A stretch of DNA of 64,000 nt. Source: Ensifer adhaerens (GTDB lineage: Bacteria; Pseudomonadota; Alphaproteobacteria; Rhizobiales; Rhizobiaceae). Under the pieces are notes generated by a model, which saw nothing but the letters and a program-made list of their open reading frames with translations, was not told where the DNA came from and did no database searches. Location of the stretch: the NCBI RefSeq assembly GCF_002940685.1, contig NZ_PNFP01000015.1, positions 62,001 through 126,000 of the forward strand, written 5' to 3'. Below, one piece after another: positions 48,732 to 57,246 of this stretch (within the stretch, counting starts at the first letter, position 1; every line of letters begins with the position of its first letter). A program made the translations under genes and the position numbers.

Positions 48732-49595
48732 ATGCCCAGAATTGCCTATGTCAACGGCGCCTACGTGCCGCACGCAGACGCCGGCGTCCACATCGAGGAC
48801 CGCGGCTACCAGTTTGCCGATGGCGTCTACGAGGTCTGCGAAGTGCGTCACGGCTATATCGTCGATCTCACGCGCCATCTCGATCGCCTCGACCGGTCGC
48901 TCAGCGAGCTGCGCATCGCGTGGCCGATGAACCGGGCAGCGCTCGTCCATGTCATCCGCGAGGTCGTCCGGCGCAACCGGGTGAGAAATGGCCTGTTCTA
49001 TCTGCAGGTCACGCGCGGCGTGGCGCGCCGGGATCATGTGTTCCCAGCCAAGGGAACGACGCCGACTGTTGTCGTGACGGCGAAGCGCACCGATGCTGAA
49101 GCCATCGCCAGGAAGGCGACCCACGGAATAGCGGCGATTACCGTGCCGGAAAACCGCTGGGACCGGGTCGATATCAAGTCGGTCGGGCTTCTGCCAAACG
49201 TGCTCGCGCGCCAGAAGGCGAAGGAGGAAGGCGCGCAGGAGGCGATCTTCGTTGATGCCGACGGCACGGTGAAGGAGGGTGCGGCCACCAATGTCTGGAT
49301 CGTCGATCGCGACGGAACCCTGCGCACGCGGCCTGCCGAACACGGGATTCTGCGCGGCATTACCCGTACGACACTGATGGATGTCGCAGTACCGCTGGGG
49401 CTCAAAATCGAGGAGAGGGCATTCTCGCTAGACGAGATGCTCGCAGCGCGCGAAGTCTTCATCACGGCTGCCACCAGCATCTGTTTTCCGGTCGTTTCGG
49501 TCGACGGCAGGCCGATCGGCAACGGTCATCCGGGAAGCATAGCACAGAATATTCGCGAAGCCTTTTTCGGCGTTGCGGAAAAGACATTGATTTGA
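48732..49595 (+). CDS. D-amino acid aminotransferase (class IV)
   Basis: 287 residues, fold-type IV PLP enzyme. RIAYVNGAYVPHADAGVHIEDRGYQFADGVYEV contains the family start (DRGyqFaDGvYEv), the Schiff-base Lys in VDIKSVGLLPNVLARQKAKEEGAQEA, then GTVKEGAATNVWIV and GILRGITRTTLMD. It makes D-alanine/D-glutamate type products for peptidoglycan. It could also be a branched-chain transaminase-like enzyme, but DRGYQFADG and RGVARRDHVFP favour the D-amino acid type. Start 11 bp after trkA. Confidence 0.88.
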   Translation: MPRIAYVNGAYVPHADAGVHIEDRGYQFADGVYEVCEVRHGYIVDLTRHLDRLDRSLSELRIAWPMNRAALVHVIREVVRRNRVRNGLFYLQVTRGVARRDHVFPAKGTTPTVVVTAKRTDAEAIARKATHGIAAITVPENRWDRVDIKSVGLLPNVLARQKAKEEGAQEAIFVDADGTVKEGAATNVWIVDRDGTLRTRPAEHGILRGITRTTLMDVAVPLGLKIEERAFSLDEMLAAREVFITAATSICFPVVSVDGRPIGNGHPGSIAQNIREAFFGVAEKTLI

Positions 49596-49666
49596 TACCA
49601 AACTCTGACGGGGTGTCGGGGAAGGTACTTGTGGCGCCTCGGATTGCAGAATTTGACAAAAATGCA

Positions 49667-49683
49667 CCGGCGCGAAACGCCGG
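49667..49683 (+). terminator. Short hairpin in the hfq upstream region
   Basis: CCGGCG (49667-49672) and CGCCGG (49678-49683) with a CGAAA loop; no T run follows. It lies in the 110-bp region between the aminotransferase stop and hfq and may be a weak terminator or part of the hfq leader. Confidence 0.35.
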
Positions 49684-49705
49684 CAAATAAGAAAGAAGCG
49701 GCGCG

Positions 49706-49948
49706 ATGGCGGAACGTTCTCAAAACTTGCAGGATCTCTTTCTCAACACGGTCCGCAAGCAAAAGATTTCATTGACAATTTTTCTCATCAACGGCGTCAA
49801 GCTCACCGGCGTCGTGACCTCGTTCGACAACTTCTGCGTCCTGCTGCGTCGCGATGGCCACTCGCAACTGGTCTACAAGCACGCGATCTCGACCATCATG
49901 CCCGGCCAGCCGCTGCAGATGTTCGAGAACGAAGAAGCCGCATCCTGA
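49706..49948 (+). CDS. hfq: RNA chaperone Hfq
   Basis: 80 residues: Sm1 motif [39 protein letters not shown] and Sm2 [13 protein letters not shown], both intact. Forms hexamers that pair small RNAs with mRNAs; in rhizobia also affects nif gene control. GAAAGAAGCGGC precedes the ATG. The reading frame continues past the TGA into hflX without an intervening frame change. Confidence 0.96.
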
Positions 49949-49963
49949 CGGGACGTTAGGCAC

Positions 49964-51352
49964 ATTACCAAACGGGATTCAAAATCGTCGTCGATCATTC
50001 CGGAGCTCGAGAAGCTCCGCGACGACATGCGCGCGGTCGTCATCGTTCCGGTCTTGAAGAAGACCGGGCGGCAGTCCGCAGAGATTCTTGCCACGACGAC
50101 CACGCGATCGGACGAAAGCCGCCTCGAAGAGGCGACCGGTCTTGCCATGGCGATCGATCTCGACGTCGTGCACGGCGCCATCGTTCCGGTCTCGCAGCCC
50201 AAGCCCGGCACCCTGCTCGGCAGCGGCAAGATCGAAGAGATCGGTCATATCCTCGTCGAGCTCGATGCCGGCCTTGTCATCGTCGATCATCCGCTGACGC
50301 CGGTGCAGCAGCGCAATCTCGAGAAGGAATGGAACGCCAAGGTCATCGACCGGACCGGCCTCATTCTCGAAATCTTCGGCCGCCGCGCCTCCACCAAGGA
50401 AGGCACGCTGCAGGTCGATCTGGCGCATCTCAACTACCAGAAGGGCCGCCTGGTCCGAAGCTGGACCCACCTTGAGCGCCAGCGCGGCGGTGGCGGCTTC
50501 ATGGGCGGTCCGGGCGAAACCCAGATCGAAGCGGACCGGCGCTTGCTGCAGGACCGCATTGTCAAGCTCGAACGAGAATTGGAGCAGGTGCGCCGCACCC
50601 GGCAACTGCACCGTTCCAAGCGCAAGAAGGTGCCGCACCCGATCGTCGCGCTCGTCGGCTACACCAACGCCGGCAAGTCGACGCTGTTCAACCGCATGAC
50701 CGGCGCAGGCGTTCTGGCCGAGGACATGCTGTTTGCGACGCTCGACCCGACGCTGCGGCGTCTGAAGCTGCCGCATGGCCGCATGGTCATCCTCTCCGAC
50801 ACCGTCGGCTTCATTTCCGACCTGCCGACGCACCTCGTCGCCGCCTTCCGCGCGACGCTCGAAGAGGTGCTGGAGGCGGACCTGATCCTGCACGTGCGCG
50901 ATCTCTCCGACCCGGACAACCAGGCGCAGGCAAGCGATGTTCTCAGGATTCTTGGCGATCTCGGTATCGACGAGAAGGAAGCGTCCGAACGGCTGATCGA
51001 GGTCTGGAACAAGATCGATCGGCTCGACGCCGAATCGCGCGAGGCGCTGCAGGGCAAGGCGGCGACGTCTGAAAACACCGTCGCCGTTTCGGCGATATCG
51101 GGCGAAGGTGTCGATGATCTGCTCGCGGAAATCGGCCGTCGCCTGTCGGGTGTGCTGACCGAGTGCACCGTCGTTCTCGGCATTGATCAGTTGCAGCTTC
51201 TGCCCTGGATCTATCAGCACGCCATCGTTGATGGCCGCGAGGATCTGGAAGACGGGCGCGTCAGCCTCGACCTTCGCTTGACCGAAAACGAGGCCTCAGA
51301 TCTGGAGCGTCGTCTCGGCAACGGACCGAAGCCCGTCGCGGAAGACTGGTAA
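49964..51352 (+). CDS. hflX: GTPase HflX
   Basis: Ribosome-associated GTPase. Domain order: N-terminal HflX domain (about residues 20-190: GTLLGSGKIEEI, VDHPLTPVQQRNLEKEWNAKVIDRTGLILEIFGRRA, VRSWTHLERQRGGGGFMGGPGETQIEADRR), a coiled coil, then the G domain (GYTNAGKST G1, DTVGF G3, NKID G4). The first ATG in the frame is 50027, giving a 441-residue protein that lacks a few residues compared with E. coli HflX; no ATG, GTG or TTG occurs between the hfq stop and 50027. The start here, ATT 49964, is a possible near-cognate start and is speculative. The frame is in phase with hfq. Confidence 0.8.
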   Translation: MTKRDSKSSSIIPELEKLRDDMRAVVIVPVLKKTGRQSAEILATTTTRSDESRLEEATGLAMAIDLDVVHGAIVPVSQPKPGTLLGSGKIEEIGHILVELDAGLVIVDHPLTPVQQRNLEKEWNAKVIDRTGLILEIFGRRASTKEGTLQVDLAHLNYQKGRLVRSWTHLERQRGGGGFMGGPGETQIEADRRLLQDRIVKLERELEQVRRTRQLHRSKRKKVPHPIVALVGYTNAGKSTLFNRMTGAGVLAEDMLFATLDPTLRRLKLPHGRMVILSDTVGFISDLPTHLVAAFRATLEEVLEADLILHVRDLSDPDNQAQASDVLRILGDLGIDEKEASERLIEVWNKIDRLDAESREALQGKAATSENTVAVSAISGEGVDDLLAEIGRRLSGVLTECTVVLGIDQLQLLPWIYQHAIVDGREDLEDGRVSLDLRLTENEASDLERRLGNGPKPVAEDW

Positions 51353-51420
51353 TCCAAAAACCGATTGGTTTGGGCGACTTGCTCAGATGCGTGCGCGGAC
51401 GATTCGTTGGCCGTTTGCGA

Positions 51421-51445
51421 GGGACGCATCGCGAACATGCGTCCC
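51421..51445. terminator. Bidirectional terminator between hflX and mazG
   Basis: Perfect 9-bp stem GGGACGCAT (51421-51429) / ATGCGTCCC (51437-51445), 7-base loop, in the 100-bp space between convergent genes; no long T run on either strand. Confidence 0.6.
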
Positions 51446-51452
51446 GCCGCGC

Positions 51453-52286
51453 TTAGCCGAGCTGCCGCTCGATCGCCTTTGCCGCCTGCCAGAGCTCTTC
51501 CATCCGATCCAAGGTTGCTCCGTCGAGCGTCTCGCCGCCAGCTTCGAGCTCGCGCTCGATATGGGCGAACCGTCGGCGGAACTTGGTGTTGGTGCCGCGC
51601 AGCGCCATCTCCGGGTCCGTGCCCACGTGGCGGCCGATGTTGACGACCGCGAAGATCAGGTCGCCCAGCTCGTCGCTGACCTTGGCGCGGTCCTTCTCGC
51701 GTAGCGCCTGGCGCAGTTCGCCGATCTCCTCCTCGATCTTGTCGAGGATCGGTTCCGGCTCCGACCAGTCAAAGCCGACCTTTGCTGCGCGTTCCTGCAG
51801 CTTCAGGGCCTCCACGAGGGCGGGAAACGAACGCTGCACAGAGCCGAGATGGGTTGCCGCGCCATCCGGTGTCAGGCCGCGCCGGGCGCGCCTTTCCTGG
51901 CGCTCGGCCTTTTCGGCCTGCTTGATCTCATCCCATTGCAGCTTCACCGCCTCGGCTGTGTCCGCGTCCGAGCGGGCAAAGACATGCGGATGGCGGCGGA
52001 TCATCTTGCGGGTGACTGCCTCGACGACGTCGCCGAAGGCGAACTCGCCGGCTTCCTCGGCCATGCGGGCGTGGAAGACCACCTGCAGGAGCAGGTCTCC
52101 GAGTTCGTCGCAGAGGTCGTGCATGTCGCCACGCTCGATGGCGTCGGCGACCTCATAAGCCTCTTCGATCGTGTAGGGCTTGATCGTCTCGAAAGTCTGG
52201 ACGATGTCCCAGGGGCAGCCGGTCTCCGGTTGGCGGAGCGCCGCCATGATGTCGAGCAGGCGCTTGATGTCGCGTGAAGGTTCCAT
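51453..52286 (-). CDS. mazG: Nucleoside triphosphate pyrophosphohydrolase MazG
   Basis: 277 residues with two MazG domains. N-terminal domain GCPWDIVQTFETIKPYTIEEAYEVADAIERGDMHDLCDELGDLLLQVVFHARM carries the metal-binding EEAYE...EELGD pattern; the C-terminal domain has DKIEEEIGELRQALREKDRAKVSDELGDLIFAVVNIGRH. It degrades NTPs, probably aberrant ones. Start ATG 52286; the longer frame upstream runs into the deaminase gene in another frame and is rejected. Five bases separate it from the upstream deaminase. Confidence 0.95.
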   Translation of the reverse strand: MEPSRDIKRLLDIMAALRQPETGCPWDIVQTFETIKPYTIEEAYEVADAIERGDMHDLCDELGDLLLQVVFHARMAEEAGEFAFGDVVEAVTRKMIRRHPHVFARSDADTAEAVKLQWDEIKQAEKAERQERRARRGLTPDGAATHLGSVQRSFPALVEALKLQERAAKVGFDWSEPEPILDKIEEEIGELRQALREKDRAKVSDELGDLIFAVVNIGRHVGTDPEMALRGTNTKFRRRFAHIERELEAGGETLDGATLDRMEELWQAAKAIERQLG

Positions 52287-52291
52287 GGATC

Positions 52292-52879
52292 TCAGTTCAG
52301 CGGAATGGCGTTGTCGTCCTTGCCCGACTGATAGCTGTCGGAAAGGCTCTGGTAACGGGCGCGGATGCGGGCGTCCTGGGCGGCAAGGCGGTCGCGGGTT
52401 TCGGGATCGGCATCCTTCGCAAGGGCTGCGATCGAGGCCGAGTGCCAGAAGGCATTGTCCTTTGCGTAGCCGCCCGGCTCCAGGCGGAAAACCTCTTTCA
52501 GGATCTTCAGGTCGTGCGGGATCGCGAAGGAGTCGCGGGAATCCTCGTGACTGAAAAAGTAGTAGAAATTGTCGAAGCCGGCCCAGGTGATCGCCGAAAG
52601 ACACATGGAGCAGGGCTCGTGCGTGGACAGGAAGATGAGATCGCGCGTATCCGGCTTTTCCGTCATCTCGTAGAAACGCTTCAGCGTGTGCACTTCGCCA
52701 TGCCAGAGCGGATTTTCCGTCTCGTTGTTGGTTTCGGCAAGCACCAGCGACAGGTCGGACTTGCGCAGAATCGCAGCGCCGAACACCTTGTTGCCGGCGG
52801 CGACGCCCCTTTCGGTGAGCGGCAGGACATCGTTCTCGATCACGGTCAAAAGCCGTTCGGCGAGTTCGGGTTGTGTCAT
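52292..52879 (-). CDS. Nucleoside/cytidine deaminase-like protein
   Basis: 195 residues with the zinc deaminase motifs HGEVHTLK (H-x-E) and STHEPCSMCLSAITWAGFDNFYYFF (P-C-x-x-C). An additional C-terminal half (about 110-195) follows the catalytic core. It resembles guanine/cytosine deaminase-like enzymes but is longer than TadA. The N-terminus (VAAGNKVFGAAILRKSDLSLV) supplies the first beta strands. Coupled to mazG, which suggests handling of damaged or non-canonical nucleotides (inference). Start ATG 52879. Confidence 0.78.
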   Translation of the reverse strand: MTQPELAERLLTVIENDVLPLTERGVAAGNKVFGAAILRKSDLSLVLAETNNETENPLWHGEVHTLKRFYEMTEKPDTRDLIFLSTHEPCSMCLSAITWAGFDNFYYFFSHEDSRDSFAIPHDLKILKEVFRLEPGGYAKDNAFWHSASIAALAKDADPETRDRLAAQDARIRARYQSLSDSYQSGKDDNAIPLN

Positions 52880-53029
52880 GTCAAAAGCCTCCGGCAGGTC
52901 ATTGACCGCATTTAACGGAGGTTGCCCATGCGGCGCAATGGCCGTGGGGAGGCCGAGGTTTTTGTGAGCCCGGAGATATTTGCTCAAAATGATGCGGCCC
53001 CGAGCAAAACAATACGGGACCGGAAAGGC

Positions 53030-53052
53030 ATTGAAATTTCTGTTCCTTCAAT
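53030..53052 (+). promoter_or_regulatory. Possible LysR-type site upstream of cysG
   Basis: ATTGAA (53030-53035) and TTCAAT (53047-53052) form an inverted repeat with an 11-bp spacer, a T-N11-A-like geometry. CysB-type regulation would suit the operon but cannot be shown from the sequence. Confidence 0.3.
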
Positions 53053-53110
53053 TGTCGTGCCGCATGCGGGATATTCGCCGCAGCCTGTAGAAGGAACCGT
53101 TTGCCAGATC

Positions 53111-54571
53111 ATGACGCAGCAACTCGCCGTTTTCCCCGCATTCTTTCGCGTCGCGCAAAAGCGCGTGGCGGTTTTCGGCAATGGCGACGAGGCTTTTGCC
53201 AAGGTGCGGCTGCTTTTGAACACCGAAGCGTCGATCGTCGTCTACGCTGACGAGCCGGCGGCGGAATTCGCTGAGTATCTGCGTGCCCGTGGCGTCGAGC
53301 ATGTGGCCGCGCCCTTTGCGCCCGAACAGCTTGAAGGTGCCATTCTCGTCTTCGCTGCAACCGGTGATGCTGCCAGCGACCAGCGCATCGTCACCGCCGC
53401 GCGCAAACACAAGATCCCGGCAAATGCCGTCGACCAGCCCGATTTCTGCGATTTCTTCACGCCTGCTCTCGTCAATCGGGCGCCGGTCGCCGTCGCCATC
53501 GGCACGGAAGGGGCAGGGCCGGTACTGGCGCAGATGATCCGCGCCCAGATCGATCAGCTGCTGTCGCCCTCCCTTGGCGTCGTCGCATCGTTGGCAGCAA
53601 GCTACCGTGAGGCGGTCGATCGCCTGGTGCCGCGCGGCGTCGCCCGCCGCATGTTCTGGCGCCGGTTTTTCCAGGGTCCGGTGGCCGACAAGGTCGCCGG
53701 CGGCGATCTGGCCGCTGCCCGCCGTGAGGCTTCGCGCCTGCTCGACGCGCCCGAGAAGGCAGCGGGCCATGTCTGGCTCGTCGGTGCCGGTCCAGGGGCC
53801 GAGGATCTGCTGACGCTGCGCGCCCAGCGCGTGATGATGGAGGCCGATGCGATCGTTTATGATGCGCTGGTGCCGCAGGCGATCGTCGATATGGGCCGCC
53901 GCGATGCCGAGCGCCTGTCGGTCGGCAAGCGCAAGGGCTGCCACACGAAGTCTCAGGACGAGATCAACCAACTGCTGGTGAGACTCGCCGCCGAAGGCAA
54001 GCGCGTCGTCCGCCTGAAGTCCGGCGATCCGCTGGTTTACGGCCGCGCCGGCGAAGAGATGGCGGCACTGCGCGAAGCCGGCATCAGCTACGAGATCGTG
54101 CCCGGCATCACGTCGGCCTTTGCCGCGGCCGCCGATTTCGAGTTGCCGCTGACCCTGCGCGGCGTCGCGTCTTCTCTGGTCTTCACCACCGGCCACGACC
54201 TGACCGGCGAAGTTCTGCCCGACTGGGCGCGGCTTGCCGTGTCCGGCGCAACCATCGCCGTTTACATGGGCCGCACCGTGGCTGCCTCGGTCGCCGGCCG
54301 CCTGATGCAGGCCGGTCTTCCCGCGGAAACGACCGTCGCCGTCATCGAGAATGCCAGCCGCGCGGATCGCCGCCTGCTGCACGGCATCCTGAAGGACCTG
54401 CCGGACCTGGAAAATCGGACTGAGCTTTCCGGTCCGGTCATGGTGATCATTGGAGATGCAGTCGCCGGTGCCAACTTCGCTCGTTCCGAACCGCTCGTGG
54501 TCGGCAGCAGGCGTCGCACCGACAATGCTATTGACGTTGCTGCTGCGCGCAACGAACACGTACTGAACTGA
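53111..54571 (+). CDS. cysG: Siroheme synthase CysG
   Basis: 486-residue fusion. N-terminal precorrin-2 dehydrogenase/ferrochelatase (Rossmann loop FGNGDEAFAKVRLL, Asp in NAVDQPDFCDF) and C-terminal uroporphyrinogen-III methyltransferase (VWLVGAGPGAEDLLTLRAQRVMMEADAIVYDALV, RLKSGDPLVYGRAGEE, PGITSAFAAAA). The Ser region of E. coli CysG (VSSGGTSP) reads IGTEGAGP here. It makes the sirohaem that CysI, two genes downstream, requires. The frame is open upstream to 52922, but the homology begins at ATG 53111. Confidence 0.94.
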   Translation: MTQQLAVFPAFFRVAQKRVAVFGNGDEAFAKVRLLLNTEASIVVYADEPAAEFAEYLRARGVEHVAAPFAPEQLEGAILVFAATGDAASDQRIVTAARKHKIPANAVDQPDFCDFFTPALVNRAPVAVAIGTEGAGPVLAQMIRAQIDQLLSPSLGVVASLAASYREAVDRLVPRGVARRMFWRRFFQGPVADKVAGGDLAAARREASRLLDAPEKAAGHVWLVGAGPGAEDLLTLRAQRVMMEADAIVYDALVPQAIVDMGRRDAERLSVGKRKGCHTKSQDEINQLLVRLAAEGKRVVRLKSGDPLVYGRAGEEMAALREAGISYEIVPGITSAFAAAADFELPLTLRGVASSLVFTTGHDLTGEVLPDWARLAVSGATIAVYMGRTVAASVAGRLMQAGLPAETTVAVIENASRADRRLLHGILKDLPDLENRTELSGPVMVIIGDAVAGANFARSEPLVVGSRRRTDNAIDVAAARNEHVLN

Positions 54572-54581
54572 GGACGAGGTC

Positions 54582-54896
54582 ATGGTGAGCAAGGTTTTGA
54601 CGGCAAATCGACTTTCGGACGGTATTTCCGTCTGGCTGGACGCCGCTGGCAACTGGGTCGAACAGCTTCAAGACGCGTTCGTCGCTCGTCATGCAGAGGC
54701 GGTGACGGCGCTCGAAGCCACGGGCAAACAGGCGTTTGACGACAACAAGGTCGTCGACGCCAATGTCGTCGATGTCGAAGAGGTCAATGGTACGCTTCGG
54801 CCGCTGCGCATGCGCGAACGCATCCGCGCCGAAGGCCCGTCGATCCCGTACGCTGCCGGCTACAATGGCCTTTCCGGCCCGAAACACGCTGCCTGA
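54582..54896 (+). CDS. DUF2849 domain-containing protein
   Basis: 104 residues, cytosolic, no Cys cluster. MVSKVLTANRLSDGISVWLDAAGNWVEQLQDA and DDNKVVDANVVDVEEVNGTLRPLRMRERIRAEGPSIPYAAGYNGL are the two conserved blocks. The family is almost always found between cysG and the sulfite reductase gene in alphaproteobacteria; its function is not known. Spacing to cysG 10 bp and to cysI 14 bp, so co-transcribed. Confidence 0.85.
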   Translation: MVSKVLTANRLSDGISVWLDAAGNWVEQLQDAFVARHAEAVTALEATGKQAFDDNKVVDANVVDVEEVNGTLRPLRMRERIRAEGPSIPYAAGYNGLSGPKHAA

Positions 54897-54910
54897 GGAA
54901 ACGATACCCG

Positions 54911-56581
54911 ATGTACCGCTACGATGAATTCGACCACGCCTTCGTTTCCTCCCGCGTCGAGCAGTTCCGTGATCAGGTCGAGCGCCGCCTGAGCGGCGAG
55001 CTCGCCGAGGACGCCTTCAAGCCGCTGCGCCTGATGAACGGCGTCTACCTGCAGCTTCACGCCTATATGCTGCGCGTCGCCATCCCCTATGGCACGTTGT
55101 CGAGCCGGCAGATGCGCATGCTCGCCCATATCGCGCGCAAGTATGACCGCGGCTACGGCCACTTCACCACACGCCAGAACATCCAGTACAACTGGCCGCG
55201 TCTTTCCGACACGCCGGATATCCTCGACGAACTGGCAAGTGTCGAAATGCATGCACTGCAGACCTCGGGCAACTGCATTCGCAACGTGACCGCCGATCAC
55301 TTCGCCGGTGCGGCTGCCGATGAAGTCGCTGATCCAAGGCCTTATGCCGAAATCTTGAGGCAATGGTCGAGCGTGCACCCGGAATTCTCGTTCCTGCCGC
55401 GCAAGTTCAAGATCGCCGTCACGGGTGCCGAGCGTGACCGTGCAGCGATCCAGGTCCACGACATCGGCCTGCACCTGAAGAAGGATGAGGACGGCCGCAT
55501 CGGCTTTGCCGTTTATGTCGGCGGAGGCCAGGGCCGCACGCCGATGATCGCCAAGAAGATCCGCGACTTCCTGCCGGAAGAGGATCTGCTGTCCTATACG
55601 ACCGCGATCATGCGCGTGTACAACCTGCATGGGCGTCGCGACAACAAGTACAAGGCGCGCATCAAGATCCTCGTGCACGAGACCGGTGCCGAAGAACTGT
55701 CCCGTCAGGTCGAGGTCGAATTCGCGGCGCTCAAGGACACCGAGCTGAAGCTGCCCGAAGTGGACATCCAGGCGATCTCCACCTATTTCGCGCCGCCGGC
55801 GCTCGAAAACCGCGCCGAAGGCTGGGAAAGCCTTGCGCGCTGGAAGAAGACCGACCCGGAGTTCGCCCGCTGGGTGCAGCAGAACGTGCAGCCGCACAAG
55901 CACCCGGACTACGGCATGGTGACGATCTCGCTGAAGCCGATCGGCGGCATCCCGGGTGACGCAAGCGACGCGCAGATGGATGCCGTTGCCGACATCGCCG
56001 AGGAATACGCCTTCGACGAGATCCGGGTCAGCCACGAGCAGAACCTGATCCTGCCGCATGTGGCGCTGGCCGATCTCGAGCCGGTCTACCGTGCGCTGGT
56101 CGCCTCAGGTCTTGCCACTGCCAATGCCGGCCTGATCACCGACATCATCGCCTGTCCCGGGCTGGACTACTGCGCCCTTGCCAATGCGCGCTCCATTCCG
56201 GTGGCGCAGGAGATTTCGACCCGCTTCGGTTCGCCCGAGCGCCAGGCCGAGATCGGCGAGTTGAAGATCAAGATCTCCGGCTGCATCAATGCCTGCGGTC
56301 ACCACCATGTCGGCCATATCGGCCTGCTTGGCGTTGAAAAGAAGGGTGCGGAACTGTATCAGATCACGCTCGGCGGTTCCGGCGACGAGAACACCTCGAT
56401 TGGCGAGATCATCGGTCGCGGTTTCGAGCCGGAGAAGGTGACCGACGCCGTTGAGACGATCGTCGACACCTATCTCGGACTGCGTCGCGACGGCCAAGAG
56501 ACCTTCCTCGAAGCCTATCGCCGCGTCGGCCCGCAACCCTTCAAGGATGCGCTCTATGGCAGCGCGCAGGAAGCTGCCTGA
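54911..56581 (+). CDS. cysI: Ferredoxin-type nitrite/sulfite reductase, sirohaem protein CysI
   Basis: 556 residues with two sirohaem/4Fe-4S half-domains. N-terminal RQMRMLAHIARKYDRGYGHFTTRQNIQYNWPRL, central FPRKFKIAVTGAERDRAAIQVHDIGL, and the 4Fe-4S/sirohaem cysteines IIACPGLDYCALANARS (C-x5-C) and CINACGHHHVGHIGLLG (C-x3-C). The short single-chain form needs ferredoxin or a reductase as electron donor; no flavoprotein CysJ is next to it, and fpr 0.7 kb downstream is a candidate. Reduces sulfite; nitrite reduction is possible. Confidence 0.9.
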   Translation: MYRYDEFDHAFVSSRVEQFRDQVERRLSGELAEDAFKPLRLMNGVYLQLHAYMLRVAIPYGTLSSRQMRMLAHIARKYDRGYGHFTTRQNIQYNWPRLSDTPDILDELASVEMHALQTSGNCIRNVTADHFAGAAADEVADPRPYAEILRQWSSVHPEFSFLPRKFKIAVTGAERDRAAIQVHDIGLHLKKDEDGRIGFAVYVGGGQGRTPMIAKKIRDFLPEEDLLSYTTAIMRVYNLHGRRDNKYKARIKILVHETGAEELSRQVEVEFAALKDTELKLPEVDIQAISTYFAPPALENRAEGWESLARWKKTDPEFARWVQQNVQPHKHPDYGMVTISLKPIGGIPGDASDAQMDAVADIAEEYAFDEIRVSHEQNLILPHVALADLEPVYRALVASGLATANAGLITDIIACPGLDYCALANARSIPVAQEISTRFGSPERQAEIGELKIKISGCINACGHHHVGHIGLLGVEKKGAELYQITLGGSGDENTSIGEIIGRGFEPEKVTDAVETIVDTYLGLRRDGQETFLEAYRRVGPQPFKDALYGSAQEAA

Positions 56582-56598
56582 GGCGCTGAGGAACGGAC

Positions 56599-57099
56599 AT
56601 GACGAAAATCTGGAAGGAAACCGGCTTCGTGAGCGATGATCCCTGGATCATCGAGACCGAGGAAACCAAGGCAGGCTCGAACGAAAAGGCGATCTTCGGC
56701 CTCGATGCGTTCCTTGCCAAGGTCGCAGACAGCGACGAGTCTGGCCTCGGCGTCGTCATCGCACCGGCGGACGACGTCACCAAGCTTGCGCCGCATCTCG
56801 ATCGGCTCGCGCTGGTGGCCGTGGCATTCCCGGCCTTTAACGACGGCCGCGCCTTCAGCCATGCGTCGCTGTTGCGCGCGCGGCTTGGCTTTGGCGGCGA
56901 GGTGAGGGCGGTCGGCGACGTCTTGATCGACCAGATCCCGCTGATGCTGCGCTGTGGCGTCGACAGCTTTGCCGTCAGCAATGCGACGGCTCTGAAGCGT
57001 CTTTCGGAAGGACGCCTGCCTGGTATCGCGGTGCATTACCAGCCGACGGCAAAGCCCTCCACTGACGCGAAATCCTATAGCTGGCGACGGGTGTCGTAG
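56599..57099 (+). CDS. DUF934 domain-containing protein
   Basis: 166 residues, cytosolic. TKIWKETGFVSDDPWIIETEE, VIAPADDVTKLAPHLDRLALVAVAFPAFNDGRAFSHASLLRARLGFGGEVRAVGDVLIDQIPLMLRCGVDSFAV match DUF934. The family accompanies sulfite reductase (often with cysH); no cysH is adjacent here. Function is not established, a role in sulfite/PAPS handling is guessed from context. Overlap-free, 17 bp after cysI. Confidence 0.85.
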   Translation: MTKIWKETGFVSDDPWIIETEETKAGSNEKAIFGLDAFLAKVADSDESGLGVVIAPADDVTKLAPHLDRLALVAVAFPAFNDGRAFSHASLLRARLGFGGEVRAVGDVLIDQIPLMLRCGVDSFAVSNATALKRLSEGRLPGIAVHYQPTAKPSTDAKSYSWRRVS

Positions 57100-57246
57100 G
57101 GTAGGATTGGCCGCGACAGTGTGAAGCACGCCGAAATCCCGGAAAGCGACTATATTTGGAAGAGATTTCCTTTCAACAAGGCGCGGCTTGGAATATTGGC
57201 TTATTGTTGATAGACAGGGTCATCATTTACAGGACTTGTAGCTAAA

